Part shown: piece after piece, positions 8,521-17,961 of the stretch
Position numbering within the stretch: the stretch's first letter is position 1
Layout: the number at the start of each line of letters is the position of its first letter
NCBI GenBank assembly: GCA_040218875.1
Contig: JAVJQP010000028.1
Length of the DNA stretch: 64,000 nt
Strand: one strand, 5' to 3'
Source of the DNA: Coleofasciculus sp937127375
GTDB taxonomy: Bacteria > Cyanobacteriota > Cyanobacteriia > Cyanobacteriales > Coleofasciculaceae
Translations under genes and position numbers: made by a program
The notes under the pieces: generated by a model
The model's database searches: none
Told to the model about the DNA's origin: nothing
Seen by the model: only the letters and a program-made list of their open reading frames with translations

Positions 8521-9063
8521 TTAGTTTACCTTATTCTTCTTTCTCGAATGCTCTTGCTTGAGTCCAACTCCAAAGCCTAATGCGGCGGCTGAACCAAGGA
8601 TTGTCAGGGGTTCAGGAACAGAAGGAAGTTTAGTTATTTTGTAGGAAACAGAATCACTGAAGTCTCCATTGATCAAAGTTGCTCCTCCAGTTACCATGCC
8701 ACCAATTTCTTGCGGAAGTGGCAGTATGTCAAATAGAGTGAGACTCTGAGAAGACGTGCTGAACAGCATATCGGTTTGGGAACCATTGGTAACAAATTCC
8801 CCTTGAACAAATTGGATATTTCCCAAGTTTAGAGCAACCGACTCAATTGCATCCATTGAATCGTTGGTGGTGAAGTCACCTATATCTACGTTGTTTATTG
8901 TTGTTGAACCCCCCAGTGCTGGTGATACAACGTCTATACCATTGATTCGTAGATCATATTTCATTGAAGCGGCTGTAGCCGGGGATACATTGACCATCGT
9001 TACGGTAGCGGCAGTGGTAGCAACTGTGAATGCAGCCAGCCACGGTGAGTAGCTAAATTTCAT
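8521..9063 (-). CDS. PEP-CTERM sorting domain protein
   Basis: About 180 residues from ATG 9063; an in-frame ATG at 9102 would add 13 residues in front of the signal peptide. A signal peptide (AAFTVATTAATVTMV) is followed by a beta-rich mature part and a C-terminal VPEPLTILGSAAALGFG plus basic KKNKVN tail, the exosortase-type sorting signal. The tail closely matches the protein at 1204-1935, but the mature domains differ. Function unknown; probably an extracellular or surface protein. Confidence 0.8.
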   Translation of the reverse strand: MKFSYSPWLAAFTVATTAATVTMVNVSPATAASMKYDLRINGIDVVSPALGGSTTINNVDIGDFTTNDSMDAIESVALNLGNIQFVQGEFVTNGSQTDMLFSTSSQSLTLFDILPLPQEIGGMVTGGATLINGDFSDSVSYKITKLPSVPEPLTILGSAAALGFGVGLKQEHSRKKNKVN

Positions 9064-9334
9064 AAATTGGAAACCCTGTAGTAAGTGAAACAACTGTGAC
9101 AATTAAATGACTAATAAAGGAATGTTTCCTCTATCTTTAGAAGTATTTATAAAACTATACTTATTTGTCTTTGTCAAGTCAATCTCATTGATTATTCTTT
9201 ATGCTTTATATAAGTTAAGTGATAATTTTAACAATACACAGATTTTGTATTGCACGTTACATTTTATAGCTATAACTAAAACTAGCAATTATATGCCAGA
9301 AACAGGATGTATGATTGGGTGTCTAGGTATTTAT

Positions 9335-9799
9335 TCAGTGAGAGGATAAAGTCATAATTTCTACGGGAATTCGCAAGATAATCTTAGCGAAGTGAGATAA
9401 GCCGAACTTAAATTTAAGCGATCGCGGCAACTCTTGCCAGGAAACTGGGACAAAGCCAAAGCGCCTGTAGAACTGGGCTAAGCGCGTCCCCAAGCATTCC
9501 AGATAAAGGGGGTGGCTGGCTTGGCTAATCAGATGCTGCGTCAGCAGGGTTCCCAAACCGCGATCGCGCCACTCTGGGGCGACAACTAAACTCCCTAACT
9601 CCTGGGCGTCAGCAAACTGGCGTAACTGCCCACATGCTACCACCTGTCCCTGACATTCAATCACCCAGAACTGTTGCCATCGTAACTGCGTCGGATCAAG
9701 TTTTGCCCCCAGTACCAATCGGAAAATCGCGCCCCGATCCCCAGAATCGGCGCGTCGGAGGGTACAGTTGGCGGGTAGAGAAGGCTGACTCGTATGCAT
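9335..9799 (-). CDS. GNAT family N-acetyltransferase
   Basis: About 154 residues from ATG 9799. The acetyl-CoA loop is RDRGLGTLLTQHLI, preceded by the strand LGSLVVAPEW; YRRFGFVPV is the typical GNAT C-terminal strand. Substrate unknown. An upstream ATG at 9865 (176 residues) would leave under 40 bp to the divergent sqdB start, so the inner start is preferred. Confidence 0.8.
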   Translation of the reverse strand: MHTSQPSLPANCTLRRADSGDRGAIFRLVLGAKLDPTQLRWQQFWVIECQGQVVACGQLRQFADAQELGSLVVAPEWRDRGLGTLLTQHLISQASHPLYLECLGTRLAQFYRRFGFVPVSWQELPRSLKFKFGLSHFAKIILRIPVEIMTLSSH

Positions 9800-9902
9800 A
9801 TAGGATGATTTATTGGGTGCGATCGCTGATTTTAATGGTTCGAGAGTACCCGAAACCTGATACATTTACCGAGTATCGGCTCTTCAAATTTATGGATTGA
9901 CT

Positions 9903-11054
9903 ATGAAAGTCTTGGTTATTGGTGGCGATGGTTATTGTGGGTGGGCAACCGCCCTGCATCTATCCAAAAAAGGATACGACGTCGGGATTATGGATAACCT
10001 GGTGCGCCGTCACTGGGATATGAAACTGGGTGTAGAAACCCTGACGCCAATTGCACCGATTCAACAACGTATCCAGCGTTGGCAGGATCTGACGGGTAAA
10101 TCCATTGACTTGTTCGTCGGGGATATTACCGACTACGATTTCCTGATTAAATCCTTGCATCAGTTTGAACCGGAGGCAATTGTTCACTTTGGCGAACAAC
10201 GATCTGCCCCATTCTCGATGATTGATCGCGAACATGCGGTACTGACTCAGGTGAATAATGTCGTAGGGACATTAAATATTCTCTACGCCATGCGACAAGA
10301 CTTCCCTGATTGCCATTTGGTCAAACTGGGGACGATGGGTGAATATGGCACGCCGAATATCGATATCGAAGAAGGCTATATCACCATCGAACATAATGGG
10401 CGCAAAGATACCTTACCCTATCCCAAACAACCCGGTAGCTTCTACCACCTCAGCAAAGTCCACGATAGCCATAATATCCACTTTGCTTGCAAGATTTGGG
10501 GACTAAGGGCAACGGATTTGAATCAGGGCGTCGTCTACGGTGTCTTAACCGAAGAAACCGGAATGGATGAGATGCTGATTAACCGCCTCGACTACGATGG
10601 CGTTTTCGGTACTGCCTTAAACCGTTTCTGTATCCAGGCGGCGGTGGGTCATCCCTTAACGGTATACGGTAAAGGGGGACAAACCCGGGGCTTCTTAGAT
10701 ATTCGGGATACCGTGCGTTGTGTCGAACTGGCGATCGCGAATCCGGCTGATCCGGGTCAATTCCGCGTATTTAACCAGTTCACGGAAATGTTCAGTGTGG
10801 GCGACTTAGCCGTGATGGTGAAAAATGCTGGAACCCATTTGGATATCGATGTGGATATTAAGCACCTGGATAACCCACGAGTTGAGTTAGAACAGCACTA
10901 TTTCTACGCCAAAAATACTTGCCTATTAAGTTTAGGACTCCAACCCCATTACCTATCGGATTCCCTGATTGATTCCTTACTCAACTTTGCCAGCAAGTAC
11001 AAGCACCGTGTAGATGAAAAACAAATCTTACCTAAGGTGTCTTGGCGGCGCTAA
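9903..11054 (+). CDS. sqdB: UDP-sulfoquinovose synthase
   Basis: About 383 residues. Family reaction: makes UDP-sulfoquinovose from UDP-glucose and sulfite, the head-group donor for the thylakoid sulfolipid SQDG. The NAD motif GGDGYCGWATA is at the N-terminus. The catalytic set is T144 (GTMGEYG), Y181 and K185 (YHLSK), as in plant SQD1. The start ATG 9903 gives the usual MKVLVIGG; a TTG six bases earlier is in frame. sqdX follows 730 bp downstream on the same strand, completing the two-gene sulfolipid pathway. Confidence 0.96.
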   Translation: MKVLVIGGDGYCGWATALHLSKKGYDVGIMDNLVRRHWDMKLGVETLTPIAPIQQRIQRWQDLTGKSIDLFVGDITDYDFLIKSLHQFEPEAIVHFGEQRSAPFSMIDREHAVLTQVNNVVGTLNILYAMRQDFPDCHLVKLGTMGEYGTPNIDIEEGYITIEHNGRKDTLPYPKQPGSFYHLSKVHDSHNIHFACKIWGLRATDLNQGVVYGVLTEETGMDEMLINRLDYDGVFGTALNRFCIQAAVGHPLTVYGKGGQTRGFLDIRDTVRCVELAIANPADPGQFRVFNQFTEMFSVGDLAVMVKNAGTHLDIDVDIKHLDNPRVELEQHYFYAKNTCLLSLGLQPHYLSDSLIDSLLNFASKYKHRVDEKQILPKVSWRR

Positions 11055-11112
11055 CTCTCTCGACCATCGGTTCAGGATTCAGGGGTAGGGAAGATATAAA
11101 ATATCAAGAAAA

Positions 11113-11538
11113 ATGGGGGTTCCGGTGATGGATGTTCCTATTTTTTCAACCCAGCTCAGTCTAGAACAGTTCACACTGATCACTGAACCGATGGTTTCAA
11201 TCATCTGCTGTATGTTCCGAGAGCTTGTCATCACAATGATAAAATCGGCAATTCTGCTCGTGTTTGTAGTCTTACCCGGTTTCGCTGTCTCTGCTATCAG
11301 TGCTTATTATCTTGTGCCAGAATGGGTAGAATTAGAGCGTCACCATGCTTATTACCAGAAGTTGTCTCAATCTCCGTCCTCAACAATGCGGGATTTATCC
11401 ATTGCCCAAGCCGCAGAAAATAGACATCGAATTAACTGTTTTGCTGAAGGTGTGGGCGTTTTACTAGGGGGAATTATCGCCGCCATTGGTATTCATGGAC
11501 TCTGTACCTTACCGCCAAAAAACGCTGAAGATCCTTAG
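11113..11538 (+). CDS. Membrane protein of unknown function between sqdB and sqdX
   Basis: Up to 141 residues; the true start may be ATG 11236, which begins just before the first membrane helix (about residues 43-66 of the long form, ILLVFVVLPGFAVSAISAYYL). A second helix covers about 112-130 (GVGVLLGGIIAAIGIHGL). Between them is a charged segment with RHHAYYQ. The region before 11236 includes half of an inverted repeat (ACCATCGGTTCAG/CTGAACCGATGGT), so it may be leader DNA. No family recognised. Confidence 0.55.
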   Translation: MGVPVMDVPIFSTQLSLEQFTLITEPMVSIICCMFRELVITMIKSAILLVFVVLPGFAVSAISAYYLVPEWVELERHHAYYQKLSQSPSSTMRDLSIAQAAENRHRINCFAEGVGVLLGGIIAAIGIHGLCTLPPKNAEDP

Positions 11539-11783
11539 TTGTTCTAACTGTCGCCATCAAGGTGAGGATGAATAGTACTGAAATTTTGGCTGGTGGGTTT
11601 CGACTTCGCTCAACCCACCCTACGGTATATAAGGATTTCGGCGATCCAAAAACGTTGATTTTAGTGCCATTGAGGTTAGGACAGATATAATGGCTGAGAC
11701 CCTATATCCAGTAACAACCCTCCTACCTTCTGCCTCCTGCCTTCTACCGTTTGCAATACCACTCCGCACACAGTCACACGATC

Positions 11784-12917
11784 ATGCGAATTGCCTTATT
11801 CACTGAAACCTTTTTGCCCAAAGTTGATGGAATTGTCACGCGACTGCGGCACACGGTTGATCATTTACAACGCAATGGTGACCAGGTTCTGGTAATCTGT
11901 CCAGATGGTGGACTCACAGAACACAAAGGTGCCAAAATTTATGGCGTTTCCGCTTTTCCATTACCTTTATATCCCGAACTGAAACTGGCATTACCTCGAC
12001 CCGCGATTGGTATGGCGTTAGCTGAATTTAAGCCGGATGTAATTCATGTGGTGAATCCGGCGGTATTAGGGTTAGGAGGACTCTATTATGCTAAAGCGAT
12101 GCAAATTCCTTTAATCGCGTCCTATCATACTCATTTACCCCAGTATCTTCAGCATTATGGGTTAGGGATGTTAGAACCGGTGATGTGGGAATTAATTAAG
12201 GCAAATCACAACCAAGCCCAGCTTAATTTATGTACCTCGACGGCGATGGTTGAGGAATTGAGAGGGCGAGGGATTGAACGATTGGATTTGTGGCAACGGG
12301 GGGTGGATACAGAGACATTTCGTCCCAGTTTGGCGTCTGAGGACATGCGATCGCACTTGTCTCAAGGACACCCGGAAAGTCCCTTGCTGCTGTATGTGGG
12401 GCGGTTGTCGGCGGAAAAGGAAATTGACCGGATTAAACCCGTTCTGGAATCCATTCCCGGTGCGCGTTTGGCATTAGTGGGCGATGGACCCCATCGCAGC
12501 GCCCTAGAAAAACATTTTGCCGGAACTCCTACCCATTTTGTCGGGTATCTGACGGGTGAACCGTTAGGATCTGCCTTTGCGTCAGCGGATGCGTTTATTT
12601 TCCCCTCCCGTACCGAAACCTTGGGATTAGTGCTACTCGAAGCAATGGCGGCGGGGTGTCCAGTTGTTGCGGCGCGTTCAGGTGGGATTCCCGATATTGT
12701 CACCGATGGGGTGAATGGCTATCTGTTTGACCCCAGGGATGAACAAGGCGCGATCGCGGCGACTCAACGTCTGTTTCAGGAACAAACCGAACGGGAAACC
12801 TTACGCCAAAACGCTAGGGCGGAAGCGGAACGCTGGAGTTGGTCAGCCGCAACCCGTCAGTTACAACAGTATTATCAGGGCGTCGTATCAGCGCGATCGC
12901 TCTTACCTGTGGCTTAA
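11784..12917 (+). CDS. sqdX: Sulfoquinovosyltransferase SqdX (GT4 family)
   Basis: About 377 residues. Family role: transfers sulfoquinovose from UDP-sulfoquinovose to diacylglycerol to form SQDG at the membrane. GT-B fold: N-terminal MRIALFTETFLPKVDGI, donor-site motif FIFPSRTETLGLVLLEAMAAGCPVV near the C-terminus in two halves, and LYVGRLSAEKEID at the domain boundary. ATG 11784 gives the typical MRIALFTE; an in-frame ATG-like start at 11751 is less likely. Pairing with sqdB supports SqdX over other GT4 enzymes. Confidence 0.92.
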   Translation: MRIALFTETFLPKVDGIVTRLRHTVDHLQRNGDQVLVICPDGGLTEHKGAKIYGVSAFPLPLYPELKLALPRPAIGMALAEFKPDVIHVVNPAVLGLGGLYYAKAMQIPLIASYHTHLPQYLQHYGLGMLEPVMWELIKANHNQAQLNLCTSTAMVEELRGRGIERLDLWQRGVDTETFRPSLASEDMRSHLSQGHPESPLLLYVGRLSAEKEIDRIKPVLESIPGARLALVGDGPHRSALEKHFAGTPTHFVGYLTGEPLGSAFASADAFIFPSRTETLGLVLLEAMAAGCPVVAARSGGIPDIVTDGVNGYLFDPRDEQGAIAATQRLFQEQTERETLRQNARAEAERWSWSAATRQLQQYYQGVVSARSLLPVA

Positions 12918-13099
12918 TTTAGGATATTCATTAGGGCACGATATTCATTAGGGCACGATATTCATTAGGGCACGATAATATCGTACCCCTACCCCATCAA
13001 TATCAATGATCCCTAAACTGTTGTAGGGGCGACCCGCTTGCATTAATTAACAATTCCATTCCATTCAAGTTGCTCGGGTCGCCCTTTCCTCAGCGTTAA
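12918..13099. repeat. 17-bp triple repeat and a GGCGACCC/GGGTCGCC element
   Basis: GATATTCATTAGGGCAC occurs three times in tandem (12923-12973). At 13022-13085 is an element with GTAGGGGCGACCCGCTTGC at the left and GGGTCGCCC at the right. A homologous copy lies in opposite orientation at 23858-23922. Confidence 0.75.
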
Positions 13100-13279
13100 G
13101 ATATTGGAGCCTTAGCGCGTCCCGGTGAAATCAAATTCACCGAAGGATTACCCAAAACGCGATCGGGTAAAATCATGCGGCGGTTGTTGCGATCGCTCGC
13201 TGCGGGTCAAGAGGTAACAGGCGATACTTCGACCTTAGAAGATCGTAGCGTCCTCGACAAATTACGGGGTGGCGCTTAA
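13100..13279 (+). pseudogene. Acetyl-CoA synthetase C-terminal remnant
   Basis: An open stretch encodes DIGALARPGEIKF, TEGLPKTRSGKIMRRLLR and SLAAGQEVTGD, ending LDKLRGGA and a stop. This is the C-terminal domain of AMP-forming acetyl-CoA synthetase, including the lysine of the PKTRSGKIMRR motif that is acetylated in the family. No start codon or upstream domain exists: a stop at 13097 and a dispersed repeat precede it. The remaining roughly 600 residues are missing, so this is an orphan fragment, probably left by a rearrangement. The protein sequence itself is still well conserved. Confidence 0.8.
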
Positions 13280-13292
13280 TGCGGAGAAGCTT

Positions 13293-13376
13293 GTAGAGAC
13301 GTAGCATGCTACGTCTGGGAGCAGGTGAGATTGTAGCTGATCAATGTAGGTAGGGGCGCAAGCCTTGCGCCCCTAC
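13293..13376. repeat. Family B palindrome plus GTAGGGGCGCAAG palindrome
   Basis: 13293-13318: GTAGAGACGTAGCATGCTAC then GTCTGG. 13350-13376: GTAGGGGCGCAAG and CTTGCGCCCCTAC around one base. Both can form hairpins. Confidence 0.8.
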
Positions 13377-13456
13377 TCAGGTTCTGCATCAAACCTATTC
13401 GCTTAAGCGATCGCCTTCTACAATGAAAGCATCAGACCAAATTCGAGGAGAAAGTC

Positions 13457-13666
13457 ATGGCAGCAGAACGAGAATTTGATGATGCTCTACATGAAGCTGG
13501 CTTAGAGGCGGCTAAGGTACTGAAAGAGTTTCTCAAGAATCCACCAGAAGGAAACGCTGAAAACGACGCTAACATGGTCAAAGTAAAAGTTGCGCTTCAG
13601 GTATTGGCGATCGCCAATGATCTACCCACTCCCCCATTTTTTATCGATTCAAGCAATCAAGCTTAA
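13457..13666 (+). CDS. Small conserved-looking hypothetical protein
   Basis: 69 residues, mainly helical and acidic (EREFDDALHEAGLEAAKVL), ending LPTPPFFIDSSNQA. GAGGAG precedes ATG 13457 at good distance, which supports translation. No domain recognised; no membrane segment or signal. Confidence 0.6.
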   Translation: MAAEREFDDALHEAGLEAAKVLKEFLKNPPEGNAENDANMVKVKVALQVLAIANDLPTPPFFIDSSNQA

Positions 13667-13707
13667 AATAGCCGGAAAATCAGTTCCGACAATCACAATC
13701 AATTGAT

Positions 13708-13732
13708 AGACGTTTCGGCGAAACGTCTCTAC
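13708..13732. repeat. Family B palindrome variant
   Basis: AGACGTTTC-GGC-GAAACGTCT followed by CTACC. The 9-bp stem is perfect though the core differs completely from the other copies. Confidence 0.7.
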
Positions 13733-13903
13733 CTTCTCCCGCCACACTTCGCAGGCGTGAATATCGCGGCGGGAGTTGTATAGCACTACGCACTCTAGTT
13801 AGGACAAATGAAGAAAAATTCAAATCCTTCAATCCCTTGATGAGTAAGCGTTTTTATTCACTATTGCCCATTGCCTATTGCCTAGCGCGTAGCGCTATAC
13901 AAT

Positions 13904-14308
13904 CTAGCTTTGGCGACTTTTTCGATAGGGAATTTCAGAGTCAGTCAGGTTGGATTGGATAGGTTCGTAGTAACGGCAAGACTGACAAGGACCCTCTGGA
14001 TTAACCGCACAACGCACAAGTTCAGAATTCGCATTATATTCACAACTCGCATCGCCCAGCACCCAGCGCCCATCAACCAAACTTTTCTCCGTCGGACGTG
14101 AAGCCGATTGGACGTATAGGGCAATTTTATGTAAACGATAACGCCCAGATTTTAGAAGATAGCGATGGCGACGCTCTAAAACAGCATAGGTTTGACCGTT
14201 ATAGTCAAGATAATTACCCGGCTGGGGAGTCCAATCTAATCGGATATTACCCAGACTCTGACGCGATTGCGTCAGGATTAGCTCTGCGGGAAGAGAATCT
14301 GGCTCCAT
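13904..14308 (-). CDS. DUF6464-like protein
   Basis: 134 residues. A beta-rich N-terminal region (GNIRLDWTPQPGNYLDYNG, YAVLERRHRYLL, KIALYVQS) is followed by a cysteine-rich end, CEYNANSELVRCAVNP and CQSCRYYEP, probably a metal or disulfide site. This pattern matches cyanobacterial proteins I know as DUF6464; function unknown. The start at 14308 is ATG. A second start is not obvious. Confidence 0.65.
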   Translation of the reverse strand: MEPDSLPAELILTQSRQSLGNIRLDWTPQPGNYLDYNGQTYAVLERRHRYLLKSGRYRLHKIALYVQSASRPTEKSLVDGRWVLGDASCEYNANSELVRCAVNPEGPCQSCRYYEPIQSNLTDSEIPYRKSRQS

Positions 14309-15305
14309 AGTGAGTGATAGGTGTGATGATGACTACACTTGGATGGTATCGCAATCATTGTTGTCATTCGTCATTCGTCATTCGTCATTTGTCATTCATC
14401 CTTTGTTGACTCCCCCATCTTCCCATCTCCCCATCTCCCCATCTCCCCCAACTCCCCCACGCCTCCCCTGGGGTGTGGGGTCTGACCCATATCCCTCAAA
14501 TGGTTAGGATAGTTCATATTGGATAAAAGTGTTGATTCAATGCAACGGTCAGGAAACTCAGTAAATCCAAGGCGGTAGGGGTTTCAGTTTTCAACACCTC
14601 GGCTTACCTCGACTTCGCTTGGTAACACGCTCGGTTTTGACGCTGAATTGCGACAGACTTAATTGCCGCGAAGTCAAAACGTCAATCGGAGGTTCTGTCG
14701 GACTGCTGTCTATGTAAGGGGACTTGTTTCCTCCCCATACATAAATGACAGAGGATTCCATTCGTCCCCTCACCAACCCAGATTTTCGATGAAAATTTCA
14801 GTGAGACTTATACCTGGTGCGCTATCTGATTTATTCGCTCAAGCTAGCAGTTCTGGTAATAGGTAAAATCGAGGGAGGGTATTGCCCCTTGCCCCTCTCT
14901 GTTATCATTAATCGCTTTATTTCTACTTAGGGACTTGCGGCTTAATAATATACCAATCAAGCTTGGCTGAGTTGATGAATACAGCTTTCCTCACTGGTAC
15001 TTTATTTTTACGCAGCTCCCTTAGCCCAGAGAAGCGCCATTACTCATATTCGGTTGGGTGAAATTCGATCAAGGACAGGTTTTGTGGATTGGTTATCGGT
15101 TACAAACTCTCTGGAGCGCGTCAATCCGCCCCGACAATAGTGTGACTTCACTCTTTTAGAATGGACAGAAAAAGAAGGTACAGAGTTAGATTATTGACAA
15201 GTTGCTACGTGGCGGCTTGATTCGATTCCTTTCGGTTTAGTTGATAGTTATTTTCTACGACTTCCTATTTGCCACGTCTCTTTTCTTTAAGCCGATTCAA
15301 CTTAA
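14309..15305. other. Gene-poor region with decayed sequence
   Basis: 14360-14400 holds TCATTCG/TCATTTG heptamer repeats; 14405-14460 holds CCCATCTCC runs. A short frame at 14789-14866 reads MKISVRLIPGALSDLFAQ then stops after 25 residues, which may be the start of a broken small-protein gene. 14870-15305 shows no convincing gene; scattered short frames hint at decay but match nothing I recognise. Confidence 0.4.
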
Positions 15306-15533
15306 TCAGGAGTCTTGGGGAATAGTATTTTGACCTTCCAATAATCTTAGATAGGAATAGGGTACAGATAGGGGCCAAGTAATTGTAGCCACAACGAAAC
15401 AAACTCCACAGCTCAGTCTATCGTCTTCCGATAACGTATTATCTTCTTTTAAACAGGTAAACCACTTGTTTAACAAGCGCACCGCTACGACTAAGTAAAG
15501 ACTAACTGAGCTAACTAGCATGATATGCAACAT
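15306..15533 (-). CDS. Small two-helix membrane protein, unknown function
   Basis: 75 residues with a helix at about 3-22 (VSSVSLYLVVAVRLL) and another at about 45-65 (VCFVVATITWPLSVPYSYL). The NKWFTCL linker and the WPLSVPYSYLRLLE end resemble small cyanobacterial membrane proteins of unknown role. The start is ATG 15533 or ATG 15521. No neighbour gives a clue. Confidence 0.5.
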   Translation of the reverse strand: MLHIMLVSSVSLYLVVAVRLLNKWFTCLKEDNTLSEDDRLSCGVCFVVATITWPLSVPYSYLRLLEGQNTIPQDS

Positions 15534-15726
15534 GAGAAACTTACCTTCAAGAATTGTTTTTTCAGCGCTAACGGCTGGTTAAGTCCTTCGCTTTTTATCT
15601 AGTATACTGAACGAATTGCTTCCCAAAAGCCTATACTACCTATATTTACACAATCTTCACTGTCGCATTTTTTCCTTAACTGTATCTTAATAAAGGGAGT
15701 TGTTATCCGTCGCCGTTTTGTGATAC

Positions 15727-16776
15727 TCAGGTGAACGGAGTCTGGCAGTACGTGTCAAGTAGAGAAATGCAGTTGGCGATCGCACCCAAATGAGCCACCT
15801 CATAGCCATGGGTGTTTTGTGTCGGGAAACTCAAGCAGGCGGCGCGGGCAACATGACCCAACTTCATGGCAATAGACGCATCGCTGCCAAACCCACTAAT
15901 TGTGGCAAGCTGTAAAGGAACACCAATCCCATTCGCCGCCTGTCGCAGTTCCCAGTTGAGTCCCTCATCGTAAATCCCGTAGCCATCCTGAGACAACAGC
16001 ACAGGTGCTTCCCCATCTTCAATTGGGTATTCTGAGGAAAGAGGGCAGATTTCTAGGGCGATTAAAGCATCAAGCGAGTGATTTTGGCTAAAATACAACG
16101 CGCCAATTGCGCCAACTTCTTCCTTCGCCGACGCCACTAAATAGGTATCTACAACCGGAGTTTTCACCTGTTCTGCGAGGCTCAACAGAATCGCCACAGA
16201 CGCTTTATTATCCAAAGTATAACTGGCAATGTAATCCTTGAGGCGTATGGGTCGCTTGCGGTGTTTACCCACAACCATGCGCGTTCCGGGGCGCACCCCA
16301 GCGGCGACAAGTTCAGCCAGAGTACATTTCGTTTCCACCCAAGCCTCTTCCCAACGTAGGGGAGCGGTTTCTTGTTGAGCTTTTTGGGGCGATTCATGGG
16401 AAACATGACGTGATCCAAACGAAAGAATGCCACTCAAGGTTTGATTATCACCCAATAAATCGACAACTCCTTCCCCATACACCCAAGGAAATGAGCCGCC
16501 GAGTTTGCGGACTTGTACTCGTCCCAGTTCGTCTATCGATTTAACAATACCGCCAATTTCATCTTTATGAGCGGTAATCGCAATCGATCGCTCAGAGGTT
16601 TGACCCGGAATTTTAGCAATAATATTCCCAGCTCGATCCTGCCACGATTCAACGCCTAAGCCTTGCAATCGACTGATCAGAAGTTGATCAATTTCCCGTT
16701 CTGCACCACTAGGAGAATGATGCAGCACTAACTCTTCAATAGTATTAAATAAATGGTCGTAATTTGAGGACGGCAT
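15727..16776 (-). CDS. M42 family metallopeptidase
   Basis: About 349 residues. Family role: a cobalt or zinc dependent aminopeptidase of the tetrahedral (TET) type; some are annotated as endoglucanase-like. Metal ligands and catalytic residues are visible as AITAHKDEIGG (His), YTLDNKASVA (Asp), SAKEEVGAIG (Glu pair) and THGYEVAH (last His). ATG 16776 is preferred; a TTG at 16797 would add seven residues. It stands alone; repeats lie upstream. Confidence 0.88.
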   Translation of the reverse strand: MPSSNYDHLFNTIEELVLHHSPSGAEREIDQLLISRLQGLGVESWQDRAGNIIAKIPGQTSERSIAITAHKDEIGGIVKSIDELGRVQVRKLGGSFPWVYGEGVVDLLGDNQTLSGILSFGSRHVSHESPQKAQQETAPLRWEEAWVETKCTLAELVAAGVRPGTRMVVGKHRKRPIRLKDYIASYTLDNKASVAILLSLAEQVKTPVVDTYLVASAKEEVGAIGALYFSQNHSLDALIALEICPLSSEYPIEDGEAPVLLSQDGYGIYDEGLNWELRQAANGIGVPLQLATISGFGSDASIAMKLGHVARAACLSFPTQNTHGYEVAHLGAIANCISLLDTYCQTPFT

Positions 16777-16834
16777 GAATGCGATAAAGTCACGCAATAA
16801 AGGCGAATACTACTGATCTAAGCTAGCTTCATTC

Positions 16835-16882
16835 GTAGTTGCGCTTGTAGTTGCGCTTGTAGTTGCGCTTGTAGTTGCGCTT
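16835..16882. repeat. 12-bp tandem repeat, four units
   Basis: GTAGTTGCGCTT occurs exactly four times, upstream of the M42 peptidase gene. Confidence 0.9.
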
Positions 16883-17076
16883 TAGCGCCATAAACACCTC
16901 AGCGCTGACTATAAATCTATGGATGTATTACATCGATTCATAAAACGCTTACGTCAGTGCTATTCAGCTCAAATCAACCAACACGATAACATACTCGTTC
17001 TATATCGGCAATAACAAATAATTCAACATTTAAAGCAAGAGACGTTATTGATACCAGACACAAAATTCCCATCCCT

Positions 17077-17141
17077 GTAGGGGCGGGTTTAGGGATTAAT
17101 CTTTCTAGCGTGTGATAATTGAACAGGCAAAACCCGCCCTT
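17077..17141. repeat. Family A repeat, single copy
   Basis: GTAGGGGCGGGTTTAGGGATT at the left and GGCAAAACCCGCCCTTCC at the right, placed between lemA and the M42 gene. Confidence 0.85.
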
Positions 17142-17193
17142 CCTATCCCCTAACTTATCAGACGAATCAGATTAGGCGTGAGAATCGTCCTGG

Positions 17194-17928
17194 TTAAGGT
17201 TCAGTGGTTGTCGCCTGGAAAAAGGATTGCGCCTCAAACCCTAACCCCTGTGCCAAAACCGAGTTAGGAAATTGCCGAATCGTTTGATTGTACTGTTGTA
17301 CCGCCTGATTATAACGCATCCGTTCTACCGCAAGGCGATTTTCTGTCCCGGTTATTTCATACTGAAGGTTCGTAAATAATTGACTCGATTGTAACTGAGA
17401 GTTATTGGCAGCATAGTCTTGGAAACGGTTAATTGCTTCATTCACTTCTTCGACAGCCGCCGCTTTTTTCTCTGGGGTATCCGCTTGTAAATAAGCCTGA
17501 CGAGATTGCTGCAACAAAGACACAATTTCTTTTTCGTGTTCGCTGTAAGCTTGAGTGACTCGAACTAAATTAGGAATCAAATCAGCCCGCCGTTGAAGTT
17601 GATTTTCCACTTGCGCCCATTTAGCCTGAACCACAGAAGCATGGCGGGAAAATGAGTTATATGTCCCGATACTCCAAATCGCACTAACAGCCAGAATACT
17701 TGCACCAATTGTCGCTAGAATTTGGCGTTGTTTTTGACGCCGATTTTGCCGCGATCGCACCTCTTGAATTGCCTGTTGAATAAACTCTCCTGGAATCTGG
17801 GCTTCTGTACCCGCTTGTATGAGTTCGGAGGCGGAGTAAGCTTGGCTATGATTCGCATAATTGCGAGAGGCTAATTCTAAAACCTCTGACGTCATTGACT
17901 CAGGAATTCTCTTATCTAAATTATTCAT
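17194..17928 (-). CDS. lemA: LemA family protein
   Basis: 244 residues. An N-terminal cytoplasmic part (1-65) leads to one membrane helix (ILATIGASILAVSAIWSIGTY, about 69-90), then the LemA coiled-helix domain with VQAKWAQVENQLQRRADLIPNLV and RFPNSVLAQGLGFEAQ near the end. LemA proteins commonly sit beside TPM-domain genes, and here the gene lies 33 bp downstream of one on the same strand. AAGGAAG precedes the ATG. Its role in this pairing is not established; a membrane quality-control function is a guess. Confidence 0.88.
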   Translation of the reverse strand: MNNLDKRIPESMTSEVLELASRNYANHSQAYSASELIQAGTEAQIPGEFIQQAIQEVRSRQNRRQKQRQILATIGASILAVSAIWSIGTYNSFSRHASVVQAKWAQVENQLQRRADLIPNLVRVTQAYSEHEKEIVSLLQQSRQAYLQADTPEKKAAAVEEVNEAINRFQDYAANNSQLQSSQLFTNLQYEITGTENRLAVERMRYNQAVQQYNQTIRQFPNSVLAQGLGFEAQSFFQATTTEP

Positions 17929-17961
17929 TGTTTTACTTCCTTTTCATGGAATTTAAAGAAA

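Noticed and set aside
9107..9349. 80-codon AT-rich frame with hydrophobic residues
   Set aside because: Base composition explains the hydrophobic look; it lies in the promoter region of the divergent PEP-CTERM gene and has no clear ribosome site.
14591..14776. Frame ending TKRSRGKPRC, considered as a transposase remnant
   Set aside because: No transposase motif can be identified; similarity to IS605-type ends is too weak to claim.
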